Origin: Fidelibacterota bacterium
GTDB taxonomy: Bacteria; Fidelibacterota; Marinisomatia; SCGC-AAA003-L08; TS1B11
DNA: 5,361 nt
Direction: 5' to 3'
Assembly: GCA_022564085.1 (NCBI GenBank)
Contig: JADFMC010000158.1
Span: forward strand, 1-5,361
The notes under the pieces are model-generated. The model saw nothing but the letters and a program-made list of their open reading frames with translations, made no database searches and was not told the DNA's origin. The first letter of the stretch is position 1; each line of letters starts with the position of its first letter. Both the position numbers and the translations under genes were made by a program. Of this stretch, positions 1 to 4,499 are shown in pieces.

Positions 1-625
1 CCACTACCTCAATGTTGTGCTTCTTGTTCTTGTGCAGGATAATGCGCTCCGACAGGTCCCTGATCCGGCCGTCCACCCGCACCCGAACAAAGCCCTCCTT
101 GCGGATCTGCCGCAGCACATCCTTATATTCCCCTTTGCGGCCCCGCACCACCGGCGCCAGCAGCTGGATTCGGGTACCTTTCGCAAACGCCAGGATGTGA
201 TCCACCATCTGCTGGATGGTCTGGCGGGTCACCGGCCGGCCGCATTTGTAGCAATGGGGCTCCCCGATACGGGCATACAGCAGGCGCAGGTAGTCGTAGA
301 TTTCGGTGATGGTGCCCACGGTGGAGCGGGGATTGCGGCTGGTGGACTTCTGCTCGATGGAGATGGCCGGTGACAACCCCTCGATGTAGTCCACGTCGGG
401 CTTCTCCAGCAGCCCCAGAAACTGGCGGGCGTAGGACGAGAGAGACTCCACGTAGCGCCGGTGGCCCTCAGCGTAGATGGTATCGAAGGCCAGGGAACTT
501 TTGCCCGAGCCGGACAATCCGGTGATTACCACCAGTTGGTTGCGGGGAATGACCACATCTATGTTCTTGAGGTTGTGTTCCCGCGCCCCCCGGACGTGAA
601 TTTGCTCTGCGTGGTAGGCTTTCAT
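1..625 (-). CDS. uvrA: Excinuclease ABC subunit UvrA, N-terminal part (runs off the left edge)
   Basis: UvrA is the cytoplasmic DNA-damage sensor ATPase of nucleotide excision repair; it scans DNA as a dimer and loads UvrB. The 208 residues visible are the start of the first ABC ATPase domain. Seen directly: the opening block RGAREHNLKNI, the Walker A motif GLSGSGKSS (residues 36-44), the UvrA block YAEGHRRYVESLSSYARQ, then EKPDVDYIEGLSPAISI and TSRNPRSTVGTITEIYDYLR, and a CYKC pair (Cys125, Cys128), the first half of the first zinc module. The ATG at 625-623 is the only start codon upstream of the conserved RGARE block; a Shine-Dalgarno site before it is not obvious. The gene is transcribed away from everything else in the window. 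No LexA-type box was recognised upstream. The remaining three quarters of the protein lies outside the window. Confidence 0.97.
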   Translation of the reverse strand, partial: MKAYHAEQIHVRGAREHNLKNIDVVIPRNQLVVITGLSGSGKSSLAFDTIYAEGHRRYVESLSSYARQFLGLLEKPDVDYIEGLSPAISIEQKSTSRNPRSTVGTITEIYDYLRLLYARIGEPHCYKCGRPVTRQTIQQMVDHILAFAKGTRIQLLAPVVRGRKGEYKDVLRQIRKEGFVRVRVDGRIRDLSERIILHKNKKHNIEVV

Positions 626-760
626 CGAGCTGGTAAAGCTAGCATGCTTGAAGCGGGAGGGAAAGGGGAAACTGGCGTTTTCGCTGGCAGCGGTTCCATA
701 CCTGTGCCACAGAACCCGGACCTCCGCGCTGGGCTGAGGCGTGCCTGGTATATGGTATAG

Positions 761-960
761 TTATTTGCCCACCAGCACCCGATCGCCAGCGCTGGATTTC
801 CCGCCCGTCGGGTAGTTGACCGCCACCCAACGGTCAAGTACGGCGGCCCCGGTCGGTAGTAAACTTCACTGGGCCGGCCCTGCCACCAGACGAGACTATC
901 AAACTTGTCGGCCGCCGAGCTTGAGCTGCGCCAGACAGCTAGAAATTGGGGCAGCACCAT
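761..960 (-). pseudogene. Possible frameshifted gene remnant, family not recognised
   Basis: On the minus strand one frame reads from about 960 into KFDSLVWWQGRPSEVYYRPG, and the next frame continues AAVLDRWVAVNYPTGGKSS...GDRVLVGK to a TAA at 763-761. Both stretches look like real protein: charged, balanced composition and a Gly/Pro turn motif NYPTGG. The frames join in a run of four G (minus strand) near 847-850; restoring one G would fuse them into one reading frame of about 67 codons from the ATG at 960. That run is a classic spot for either a true frameshift or an assembly error. The upstream part is open to about 1029 without a better start, so the original start is uncertain. No family is assigned. 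The alternative is chance: the unshifted frame is an unbroken 112-codon reading frame reaching 622, but its C-terminal half looks unlike protein. Confidence 0.38.
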
Positions 961-1047
961 AAATACGGTTGAACTAGGACGATTTTTAAATGAACTTTGT
1001 ACTAGCTGCGCGGCCGGGACAGAACACAGTTAAGCCACATAGGGACC

Positions 1048-1076
1048 TTAGCATTACCTGCCTGGCCAGTTAAAAT
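1048..1076 (+). promoter_or_regulatory. Weak sigma-70-like promoter candidate for the zinc-ribbon gene
   Basis: TTAGCA (1048-1053) and TAAAAT (1071-1076) are separated by 17 bases. The predicted transcript would begin just before the AAAGGAG ribosome site, giving a leader of only about 15 bases. The -35 match is modest, so this is a candidate only. Confidence 0.3.
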
Positions 1077-1098
1077 AGTTTAAAGGAGATACTCTTAC

Positions 1099-1338
1099 AT
1101 GGAGCAACAGGAAAAAGAAATTATTTTCAGAGCCTTACAAGCCAAGAACGCCGTTCCCGCTTGTCCGCGATGCAAGGGTACCGGCCATGATCTCGTCGGC
1201 TACAACTTGCAACCGGTCTACGACAGCCCCCGTATGACCCCTGAGGCTCCGCCATCGGTACCCACGGTGCTGATGCTTTGTGTCACTTGCGGGAATCTAA
1301 CCCAGCACGTGCTTTCCTCCATCGGGGTGCAAGTCTGA
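1099..1338 (+). CDS. Small zinc-ribbon-like protein of unknown function
   Basis: A 79-residue protein that I cannot assign to a named family. Two CxxC knuckles are visible, ACPRC (Cys22, Cys25) and LCVTC (Cys61, Cys64), separated by 35 residues, which is the pattern of a structural zinc ribbon. The intervening stretch contains a Pro-rich turn (TPEAPPSVP, residues 47-55) and the second knuckle is followed by GNLTQH. It has no signal peptide or membrane segment, so it should be cytoplasmic. The start is well supported: AAGGAG at 1083-1088 lies 10 bases before the ATG. It stands alone, with 124 bases to the next gene. Similar small zinc-ribbon proteins occur as DNA- or RNA-binding accessories and as phage-like orphans; no function is claimed here. 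Confidence 0.75.
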   Translation: MEQQEKEIIFRALQAKNAVPACPRCKGTGHDLVGYNLQPVYDSPRMTPEAPPSVPTVLMLCVTCGNLTQHVLSSIGVQV

Positions 1339-1361
1339 TAGGGAAGTTTTTCACCATCCTG

Positions 1362-1379
1362 CACCCGGGCTGCCCGGTG
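1362..1379 (+). terminator. GC-rich hairpin after the zinc-ribbon gene
   Basis: CACCCGGG and CCCGGTG pair as a seven-base-pair stem with one bulged C and a CTG loop, 23 bases after the stop codon at 1338. The position and GC content fit a terminator stem, but no T-tract follows, so it is at best a weak or factor-assisted terminator, or simply an mRNA 3' hairpin. Confidence 0.3.
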
Positions 1380-1413
1380 ACCGGCGCCACTGCCATAAAT
1401 TGGCGTGCTTTAT

Positions 1414-1457
1414 CACCGATTATAGGGGGATGCTACCCAAAGTGCGAATAATCGGTG
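1414..1457. repeat. Perfect 10-bp inverted repeat upstream of the small membrane-protein gene
   Basis: CACCGATTAT (1414-1423) and its exact reverse complement ATAATCGGTG (1448-1457) flank a 24-base spacer. The right arm ends six bases before the ATG at 1464 and covers the place where a ribosome-binding site should be. It could be a translation-masking mRNA hairpin or a repressor operator. GGG and CCC runs in the spacer could extend pairing inward. Confidence 0.6.
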
Positions 1458-1463
1458 TATAAC

Positions 1464-1613
1464 ATGCGGTGGAATATCGTTACTCAGGGGATTTCCTTCG
1501 GCACAGCCCTGGCCATCGCCATATCCTGGTCCCTCAACCATTCGGTGCTCTGGGCCATAATCCATGGTGTGTTCTCCTGGCTATATGTGGTATATTACAT
1601 AATCCGATATTAA
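1464..1613 (+). CDS. 49-residue two-helix membrane protein, conserved small hypothetical
   Basis: The frame encodes a compact hydrophobic protein. Residues about 9-24 (GISFGTALAIAISWSL) and 28-46 (VLWAIIHGVFSWLYVVYYI) form two likely membrane helices joined by a short polar NHS turn. A short basic start (MRWN) and a basic end (IRY) suggest both termini face the cytoplasm. The pattern 'QGxSFGTALAxxISW...WAIIHGxxSWLYVxYY' matches a small membrane-protein type I recall as widespread in bacterial genomes, which supports a real gene; its function is unknown to me. No good Shine-Dalgarno site precedes the ATG; an in-frame GTG at 1455 is an alternative start, and both lie next to the inverted repeat at 1414-1457. 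A T-rich wobble pattern in the last codons and the clean TAA end argue against chance. Confidence 0.8.
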   Translation: MRWNIVTQGISFGTALAIAISWSLNHSVLWAIIHGVFSWLYVVYYIIRY

Positions 1614-1652
1614 CCGAATTCTTAGAGAACATCCCATAGACAGCTCCATATA

Positions 1653-1685
1653 CCGCACTTGTCATTCCCCACCCCTTAAGTGTGG
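1653..1685. repeat. Inverted repeat between the membrane-protein gene and fabA
   Basis: CCGCACTT (1653-1660) and AAGTGTGG (1678-1685) pair over eight positions with one G-T wobble around a 17-base pyrimidine-rich loop. It lies in the 132-base gap before fabA. It may be a leader hairpin or an operator; no T-tract follows, so it is a poor terminator. Confidence 0.3.
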
Positions 1686-1745
1686 CATTAACCAGGGCTC
1701 TACCGCCCAGCTGATACAGACCGGAAACAAAAAATAGGAGTCTTA

Positions 1746-2261
1746 ATGGGCGGCCAGAATTCATACAATTACGAAGACCTGCTCCGCAGCGGAGATGGGA
1801 CCCTCTTTGATATCGATGCGGCCCGGCTGCCTACTCCTGACATGTTAATGATCAGCCGCATCGTGGACATTACAGCAGATGGGGGTAATTATAACCATGG
1901 CCATGTAGTGGCGGAATTGGATATCGATCCCGATTTATGGTTTTTTAAGTGCCACTTCAAAACCGATCCTGTGATGCCCGGTTGCTTGGGGCTGGATGCT
2001 CTGTGGCAGCTGAGTGGCTTTTTTCTGGCCTGGGCCGGGTACAAGGGCAAGGGCCGGGCTCTGGGAGTGGACACGGTCAAATTTAGAGGCCAGGTATTGC
2101 CTACTTCCCAGCTGGTCACTTATACAATCGATGTCCGCCGGATCATCGACCGCAAACTGACCATGATTACCGCAGACGGTACCGTTGCGGTCGATGGACG
2201 CCAGGTCTATACCGCCAGCAAATTGCGTGTCGGGCTGTTCGAGTCCACCGATAATTTCTAG
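1746..2261 (+). CDS. fabA: 3-hydroxydecanoyl-ACP dehydratase/isomerase FabA
   Basis: FabA dehydrates 3-hydroxyacyl-ACP and, at C10, isomerises trans-2- to cis-3-decenoyl-ACP, the branch point to unsaturated fatty acids. It is a cytoplasmic hot-dog-fold homodimer. The 171 residues match the usual length (about 172 in E. coli) and are colinear with it: YEDLLRSG at the start, LPTPDMLMISRIV (28-40), ELDIDPDLWFFKCHF (57-71), DPVMPGCLGLDALWQLSG (74-91), GKGRALGVDTVKFRGQVLPT (101-120), YTASKLRVGLF near the end. The catalytic His70 (KCH) and Asp84 (LGLD) are both present, so the enzyme should be active. TAGGAG (1735-1740) five bases before the ATG fixes the start. The usual partner synthase fabB is not adjacent here. 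The downstream gap carries its own promoter candidate, so fabA is probably a single-gene unit. Confidence 0.96.
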   Translation: MGGQNSYNYEDLLRSGDGTLFDIDAARLPTPDMLMISRIVDITADGGNYNHGHVVAELDIDPDLWFFKCHFKTDPVMPGCLGLDALWQLSGFFLAWAGYKGKGRALGVDTVKFRGQVLPTSQLVTYTIDVRRIIDRKLTMITADGTVAVDGRQVYTASKLRVGLFESTDNF

Positions 2262-2334
2262 CCTGGCCAGCGCCATCCAATTCCGCTAACAACATGCCGT
2301 GTGATGCTCGCAGCCCGGCAGGAGCTGATTTCTA

Positions 2335-2364
2335 TTGGCAGGGGACCGGCTAATCGACTATATT
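2335..2364 (+). promoter_or_regulatory. Sigma-70-like promoter candidate for the GYD gene
   Basis: TTGGCA (2335-2340) and TATATT (2359-2364) each match five of six consensus bases, separated by 18 bases. The predicted transcript would start about 85 bases before the GYD start codon and include the hairpin at 2394-2433. Confidence 0.45.
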
Positions 2365-2393
2365 AAGAGGGCTACGGATTCTGTTACAACCTG

Positions 2394-2433
2394 CTACCTG
2401 GCCGTTGCCACGACAACATTTGCCGACAGGTAG
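2394..2433. repeat. Inverted repeat in the leader of the GYD gene
   Basis: CTACCTG (2394-2400) and CAGGTAG (2427-2433) are exact reverse complements; a smaller GTTG/CAAC pair is nested inside (2404-2417). It lies between the promoter candidate and the ribosome-binding site, so it would form a stem in the mRNA leader. It could equally be an operator. Confidence 0.4.
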
Positions 2434-2455
2434 TAATTAAGCGGAGGGAATGGAA

Positions 2456-2740
2456 ATGGCTACCTTTTTCATGTTCGGAACCTATAGCGCCGATGCCTTA
2501 GCCGGCATCAGTGCCGCGCGTACCAAGCAGGCCACCGCAATCATAAGCGACAACGGCGGCCAGGTGCAATCCATGTACGCCACGCTCGGCGACCAGGACT
2601 TAGTGCTGATAGTGGATTTTCCCGATACCCAACGGGCCATGAAGGCCTCCATCGCCCTGTCCAGGATAACGGATATTGCCTTTACCACAGTGCCGGCCAT
2701 TGCGGTGGATGAATTCGATAAGCTGATACAGGCCGGCTGA
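2456..2740 (+). CDS. GYD-domain protein
   Basis: A 94-residue single-domain protein of the GYD type, a small ferredoxin-like alpha/beta fold whose cellular role is not established. Seen directly: MATFFMFGTY at the start (first strand), a helix carrying AARTKQATAII, the GGQVQSMYATLGDQDLVLIVDFPD block that holds the conserved Gly-Gly, the Y..LG..D.V core and the DFPD turn, then a helix (TQRAMKASIAL) and a last strand ending TVPAI. Start choice: an ATG at 2450 gives two extra residues, but GGAGGG at 2443-2448 is almost adjacent to it and sits seven bases before the ATG at 2456, so 2456 is preferred. A broken, colinear paralog lies at 3202-3465. No membrane segment or signal peptide is present. 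Confidence 0.85.
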   Translation: MATFFMFGTYSADALAGISAARTKQATAIISDNGGQVQSMYATLGDQDLVLIVDFPDTQRAMKASIALSRITDIAFTTVPAIAVDEFDKLIQAG

Positions 2741-2790
2741 CCTCACTGCTATATAGTCAGCCGATCATTGGGCCGGCGACAGCCATAATC

Positions 2791-2815
2791 GCCACGACCT
2801 TGTCTCTGTTGTGGC
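2791..2815. repeat. Leader hairpin before the 72-residue gene
   Basis: GCCACGAC (2791-2798) and GTTGTGGC (2808-2815) pair over eight positions with one G-T wobble around a nine-base loop, ending just before the AAAGGGGA ribosome site. The left arm shares GCCACGAC with the leader of the GYD gene (about 2406-2413). Confidence 0.35.
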
Positions 2816-2831
2816 TTGAAAGGGGACCCTG

Positions 2832-3050
2832 ATGATAGTTCCTTTCGGCGAGTTGTTCATCCGGAACGCCGACGGCTCCTATTCCCCCACCAAGCAGCTT
2901 GACATCGGCGGGGTACCGATGGATACCAGTATCCGTTTCTTTCCCGGTGTGGCCTATATGGGGGTCGACATCGCCACGTACATCGACAAGCAACTAGACG
3001 TGGAACAACTTCACGGCGGGACCATCGCCATCCAGCGAATCTTAGGCTGA
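2832..3050 (+). CDS. 72-residue protein of unknown function between two GYD-type genes
   Basis: I do not recognise this family. AAAGGGGA (2819-2826) sits a good distance before the ATG, and the reading frame ends cleanly at TGA 3048-3050. The protein is soluble-looking and beta-rich: MIVPFGELFI opens with a strand, followed by a Gly-Ser-Tyr turn, LDIGGVPMD (23-31), an aromatic strand IRFFPGVAYMGVDIA (34-48), the helix-like ATYIDKQLDVEQL, and a final strand GGTIAIQRIL. Codon choice favours G/C at third positions as in fabA, unlike the toxin-antitoxin genes further right. The close spacing after the GYD gene (91 bases) and a leader hairpin suggest it could be expressed with it. No function is proposed. 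Confidence 0.7.
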   Translation: MIVPFGELFIRNADGSYSPTKQLDIGGVPMDTSIRFFPGVAYMGVDIATYIDKQLDVEQLHGGTIAIQRILG

Positions 3051-3201
3051 CTACCGGTCGCCGCCAGCAGCTGAGCATAATTTGTTGCCCTAGCCGTCAC
3101 CCCCAGTCGACCGCCCGTCCTCCGGTTTCCCTCAGTTGTGCTCCCCGGCGCCTCTATATTCCTGGAAAAAGCTGCACTCCATGGAATACGGAGGACGCAC
3201 C

Positions 3202-3465
3202 ATGATTGCTTGTTTCATGCACGGCGATTACACTTTCGAAGCGCAGGAAAAGAACAGTGCGGACCGCCGCCAGTTGGTAGTCATCTACATCTACAAGGCC
3301 GGCTGAGAGATCAAGTCCAGGTATGGCCTGATGGGCGATCGCGACCAGGTGTTCATCGGCGACTTCCCCCATATCATCCAGGCCATCAAGGCCTACATCA
3401 TTTTGACCAACCTGACCGGAATCATTTTTGCCTACGCCCCGGGAAGGCAGCGGGAAATGACTTGA
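3202..3465 (+). pseudogene. GYD-type paralog interrupted by an in-frame TGA
   Basis: From the ATG at 3202, preceded by an intact GGAGG at 3190-3194, the frame reads 34 codons to YIYKAG, meets TGA (3304-3306), then continues open for 52 codons to a second TGA at 3463-3465. The two parts together align without gaps to the GYD protein at 2456-2740: FMHGDY/FMFGTY, RYGLMGDRDQVFIGDFPH/MYATLGDQDLVLIVDFPD, and AIKAYIIL/AMKASIAL, about 30 identities in 80 positions. The TGA falls exactly where the intact copy has the second Gly of its GG pair (GGC there), so a single change from GGA would create it. The preserved ribosome site and open downstream frame suggest recent inactivation. Readthrough or selenocysteine insertion is possible in principle but unsupported, because the family has glycine at this site. 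Confidence 0.75.
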
Positions 3466-3476
3466 TCATTTACCTG

Positions 3477-3505
3477 TTGACAATAGGCACACAAAGCATT
3501 ACCTT
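3477..3505 (+). promoter_or_regulatory. Candidate promoter of the BrnT-like toxin gene
   Basis: A perfect TTGACA (3477-3482) is followed after 17 bases by TACCTT (3500-3505), a poor -10. If used, transcription would start at about the GTG at 3511, making the toxin mRNA essentially leaderless. Confidence 0.35.
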
Positions 3506-3510
3506 TGGGC

Positions 3511-3798
3511 GTGAAAGCATTTGTCTGGGATGACACTAAAAACAAGAAACTAAAAGCTGAACGCGGCGTATCCTTTGAGGAGGTCGTGACAGCAATCGAA
3601 CAAGGATCATTAATCGAGGTAATTGAAAATCATAATCAAGACAGATATCGCCACCAACAAGTATTTATTGTAGAAATCAAACAATACGCGCATTTAGTTC
3701 CCTTTGTTGAGAGCGAGCAGGAAGTGCTTTTAATAACTATTATTCGCAGCCGGAAAGCGACCAGGAAATATTTAGGGAAAGGCTATGTCAAAAATTAA
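3511..3798 (+). CDS. brnT: BrnT-family type II toxin (putative ribonuclease)
   Basis: BrnT toxins are small RelE-fold ribonucleases that block translation and are neutralised by the adjacent antitoxin. The protein (95 residues from GTG 3511) carries the family hallmarks: KAFVWDDTKNKKLKAERGVSFEE at the N terminus (family pattern FxWDxxKxxxxxxxHGVSFEE, here with Arg in place of the usual His), and the C-terminal ITIIRSRKATRKY, matching the IISARxAxxxE region with basic catalytic-type residues. Two start codons are possible after the in-frame stop at 3484: TTG 3505 and GTG 3511. Neither has a Shine-Dalgarno site; GTG is preferred because it gives MKAFVWDD, the usual beginning. It overlaps the antitoxin start by 14 bases. 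The gene is visibly more AT-rich than fabA or metH, which fits acquisition by transfer. Confidence 0.85.
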   Translation: MKAFVWDDTKNKKLKAERGVSFEEVVTAIEQGSLIEVIENHNQDRYRHQQVFIVEIKQYAHLVPFVESEQEVLLITIIRSRKATRKYLGKGYVKN

Positions 3799-4063
3799 AC
3801 TTGATCCTGAAGAGCAGCAGCTACTTGATTCCTATGAAGACGAAGAATGGGTACCCATTCGGGACCAGGGCGGCGTCCGGGCACGCTTCGCCGCAGTCGC
3901 AGCAGCTTCTCATCGGAAAGACCAACGGATAAATATCCGACTGACGGCCCGAGACTTGGATCAAATCCGCGTACGGGCACTGGAAGAGGGTATACCCTAC
4001 CAGACTCTTATCGGCAGTATCCTGCACAAATACGTAACCGGCCGGCTAGTGGAGACCCGTTAG
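3785..4063 (+). CDS. Ribbon-helix-helix (CopG-type) antitoxin paired with the BrnT-like toxin
   Basis: The 92-residue protein has two parts. The N-terminal part is acidic (LDPEEQQLLDSYEDEEW), followed by VPIRDQGG, a segment typical of antitoxins that wrap the toxin. The C-terminal part (about 48-86) is a ribbon-helix-helix: strand RINIRLT, helix ARDLDQIRVRALEEG, the turn IPYQTLI and helix GSILHKYVTGRL; such dimers bind operator DNA and repress their own operon. AGGG at 3774-3777 lies seven bases before the ATG, inside the end of the toxin gene, so the pair is translationally linked. The order toxin-then-antitoxin is that of brnTA loci. All conserved parts are intact, so the module is probably functional. 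Confidence 0.9.
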   Translation: MSKIKLDPEEQQLLDSYEDEEWVPIRDQGGVRARFAAVAAASHRKDQRINIRLTARDLDQIRVRALEEGIPYQTLIGSILHKYVTGRLVETR

Positions 4064-4115
4064 AGCGCTCATCTTTTTCGCAGCCAGCCTTTCCAGGTAC
4101 TAAATTCCTCCTCAA

Positions 4116-4143
4116 TTGACACAGCAATCGATCAAGGATACTA
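4116..4143 (+). promoter_or_regulatory. Promoter-like sequence ahead of the metH remnant
   Basis: A perfect TTGACA (4116-4121) is followed after 16 bases by GATACT (4138-4143), which matches four of six -10 bases. It sits just before the degenerate metH start (4152) and may be the former metH promoter; the next intact gene starts at 4308. It overlaps the 19-base brnT-like repeat at 4121-4139. Confidence 0.3.
4121..4139. repeat. 19-base near-copy of an internal brnT segment
   Basis: ACAGCAATCGATCAAGGAT here differs by one base from the segment at 3589-3607 inside the BrnT-like gene (codons for TAIEQG). In the same frame the copy would read TAIDQG. It may be debris of a second toxin copy or of a local duplication; it is too short to be sure. 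Confidence 0.4.
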
Positions 4144-4151
4144 CCGTTACT

Positions 4152-4229
4152 CTAAACGCCGGAAACAACCCCTTCCTGGCCCTAGTGGCCCTACGCGCGG
4201 TAATCTTCGACACGGGGTTGACCGACCTG
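4152..4229 (+). pseudogene. Degenerate copy of the metH 5' end
   Basis: In frame this reads LNAGNNPFLALVALRAVIFD-TG-LTDL and stops at TAA 4230-4232. Intact metH at 4989 reads MNIDDHPFLALAAQRVVIFDGATG...LT. The core at 4170-4211 matches 5007-5048 at 35 of 42 bases, with most differences in third positions or conservative. The codon matching the metH ATG is CTA, so it cannot start normally; after FD two short gaps (6 and about 21 bases, both multiples of three) are needed to align TG and LT. No ribosome site precedes it. It is best read as an old, truncated duplicate of metH, left 0.8 kb upstream of the functional gene with a toxin-antitoxin pair in between. Confidence 0.7.
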
Positions 4230-4250
4230 TAATCAGGCTCGTACGTTGTT

Positions 4251-4265
4251 ATAAAGTGCTTTTAT
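4251..4265. promoter_or_regulatory. Small palindrome upstream of the second toxin-antitoxin operon
   Basis: ATAAAGTGCTTTTAT is a five-to-six-base-pair inverted repeat (one G-T wobble) 42 bases before the antitoxin start. Antitoxins commonly repress their operon through such palindromes, so it is a candidate operator; the site is short and could be chance. Confidence 0.25.
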
Positions 4266-4307
4266 GACTAGCTTCCACGGACGGTTATCCGACGAAAGGG
4301 GATCAGT

Positions 4308-4499
4308 ATGGAAATTAAAAAATCATTTATTGTCGACGATGACGGTGAGGTTCAATCCGTTATATTGGACTATAAATCATATAAGAAGATTGAGGAGCTG
4401 CTTCTGGATTACGGTCTACTGAGAGCCATGGAGGAGGTGGCTGAAGAGGAGGAAATTGACCTGAAAGAAGCCAAGGTACAACTCCATTTCACTGAATGA
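4308..4499 (+). CDS. Antitoxin of a RelBE/Phd-type module
   Basis: The 63-residue protein begins MEIKKSFIVDDDGEVQSVILDYKSY, a strand-turn-strand followed by KKIEELLLDYGLLRAMEEV: the pattern of short Phd/YefM- or RelB-like antitoxins ('VILDxxxYxKIEELLxDYGLxxAMEE'). The C-terminal tail is strongly acidic (EEVAEEEEIDLKEAK), as expected for the segment that occupies the active site of a basic toxin. AAAGGGG at 4295-4301 is well placed before the ATG. The last codons overlap the toxin start as ATGA (4496-4499), so translation is coupled and the toxin is made only after the antitoxin. The DNA-binding fold subclass cannot be fixed from sequence alone. Confidence 0.85.
   Translation: MEIKKSFIVDDDGEVQSVILDYKSYKKIEELLLDYGLLRAMEEVAEEEEIDLKEAKVQLHFTE

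Larger units (their letters stand above)
626..1098. other. Divergent intergenic region between uvrA and the zinc-ribbon gene
   Basis: This 473-base gap must hold the promoters for uvrA (leftward) and for the gene at 1099 (rightward). A possible frameshifted gene remnant on the minus strand occupies 761-960, and a weak rightward promoter is proposed at 1048-1076. A 7-bp perfect inverted repeat (TTGACCG/CGGTCAA, 816-822 and 831-837, 8-base loop) sits inside the remnant. The bases 626-760 next to uvrA show no intact small gene and no convincing sigma-70 promoter. Confidence 0.6.

Noticed and set aside
4..760. Plus-strand open frames of 118 and 99 codons across uvrA
   Set aside because: They lie antisense to strongly conserved UvrA sequence and have compositions expected of shadow frames.
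626..760. LexA/SOS box upstream of uvrA
   Set aside because: Neither the CTGT-N8-ACAG nor the GAAC-N4-GTTC type could be found in the region.
622..830. Minus-strand continuation of the 112-codon frame (CWWANNYTIYQARL... to 622)
   Set aside because: After about position 847 the neighbouring frame looks far more like protein, so this part is taken as out-of-frame sequence.
1430..1462. Ten-codon leader reading frame MLPKVRIIGV just before the small membrane protein
   Set aside because: The AGGGGG run touches its ATG with no spacing, so initiation is implausible; the sequence is better explained as the loop and arm of the inverted repeat.
3304..3345. Selenocysteine insertion at the TGA with a CAGG/CCTG hairpin just downstream
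   Set aside because: The stem is only four base pairs and the family has glycine, not cysteine, at this position.
3138..3533. Plus-strand 131-codon open frame
   Set aside because: It overlaps the GYD paralog in another frame and is rich in His, Arg and Gly with no family pattern; the GYD frame has the ribosome site and a paralog match.
4064..4080. GAGCGCTC followed by TTTTT after the BrnT-module antitoxin as a terminator
   Set aside because: The palindrome leaves no room for a loop, so it is not a convincing intrinsic terminator.
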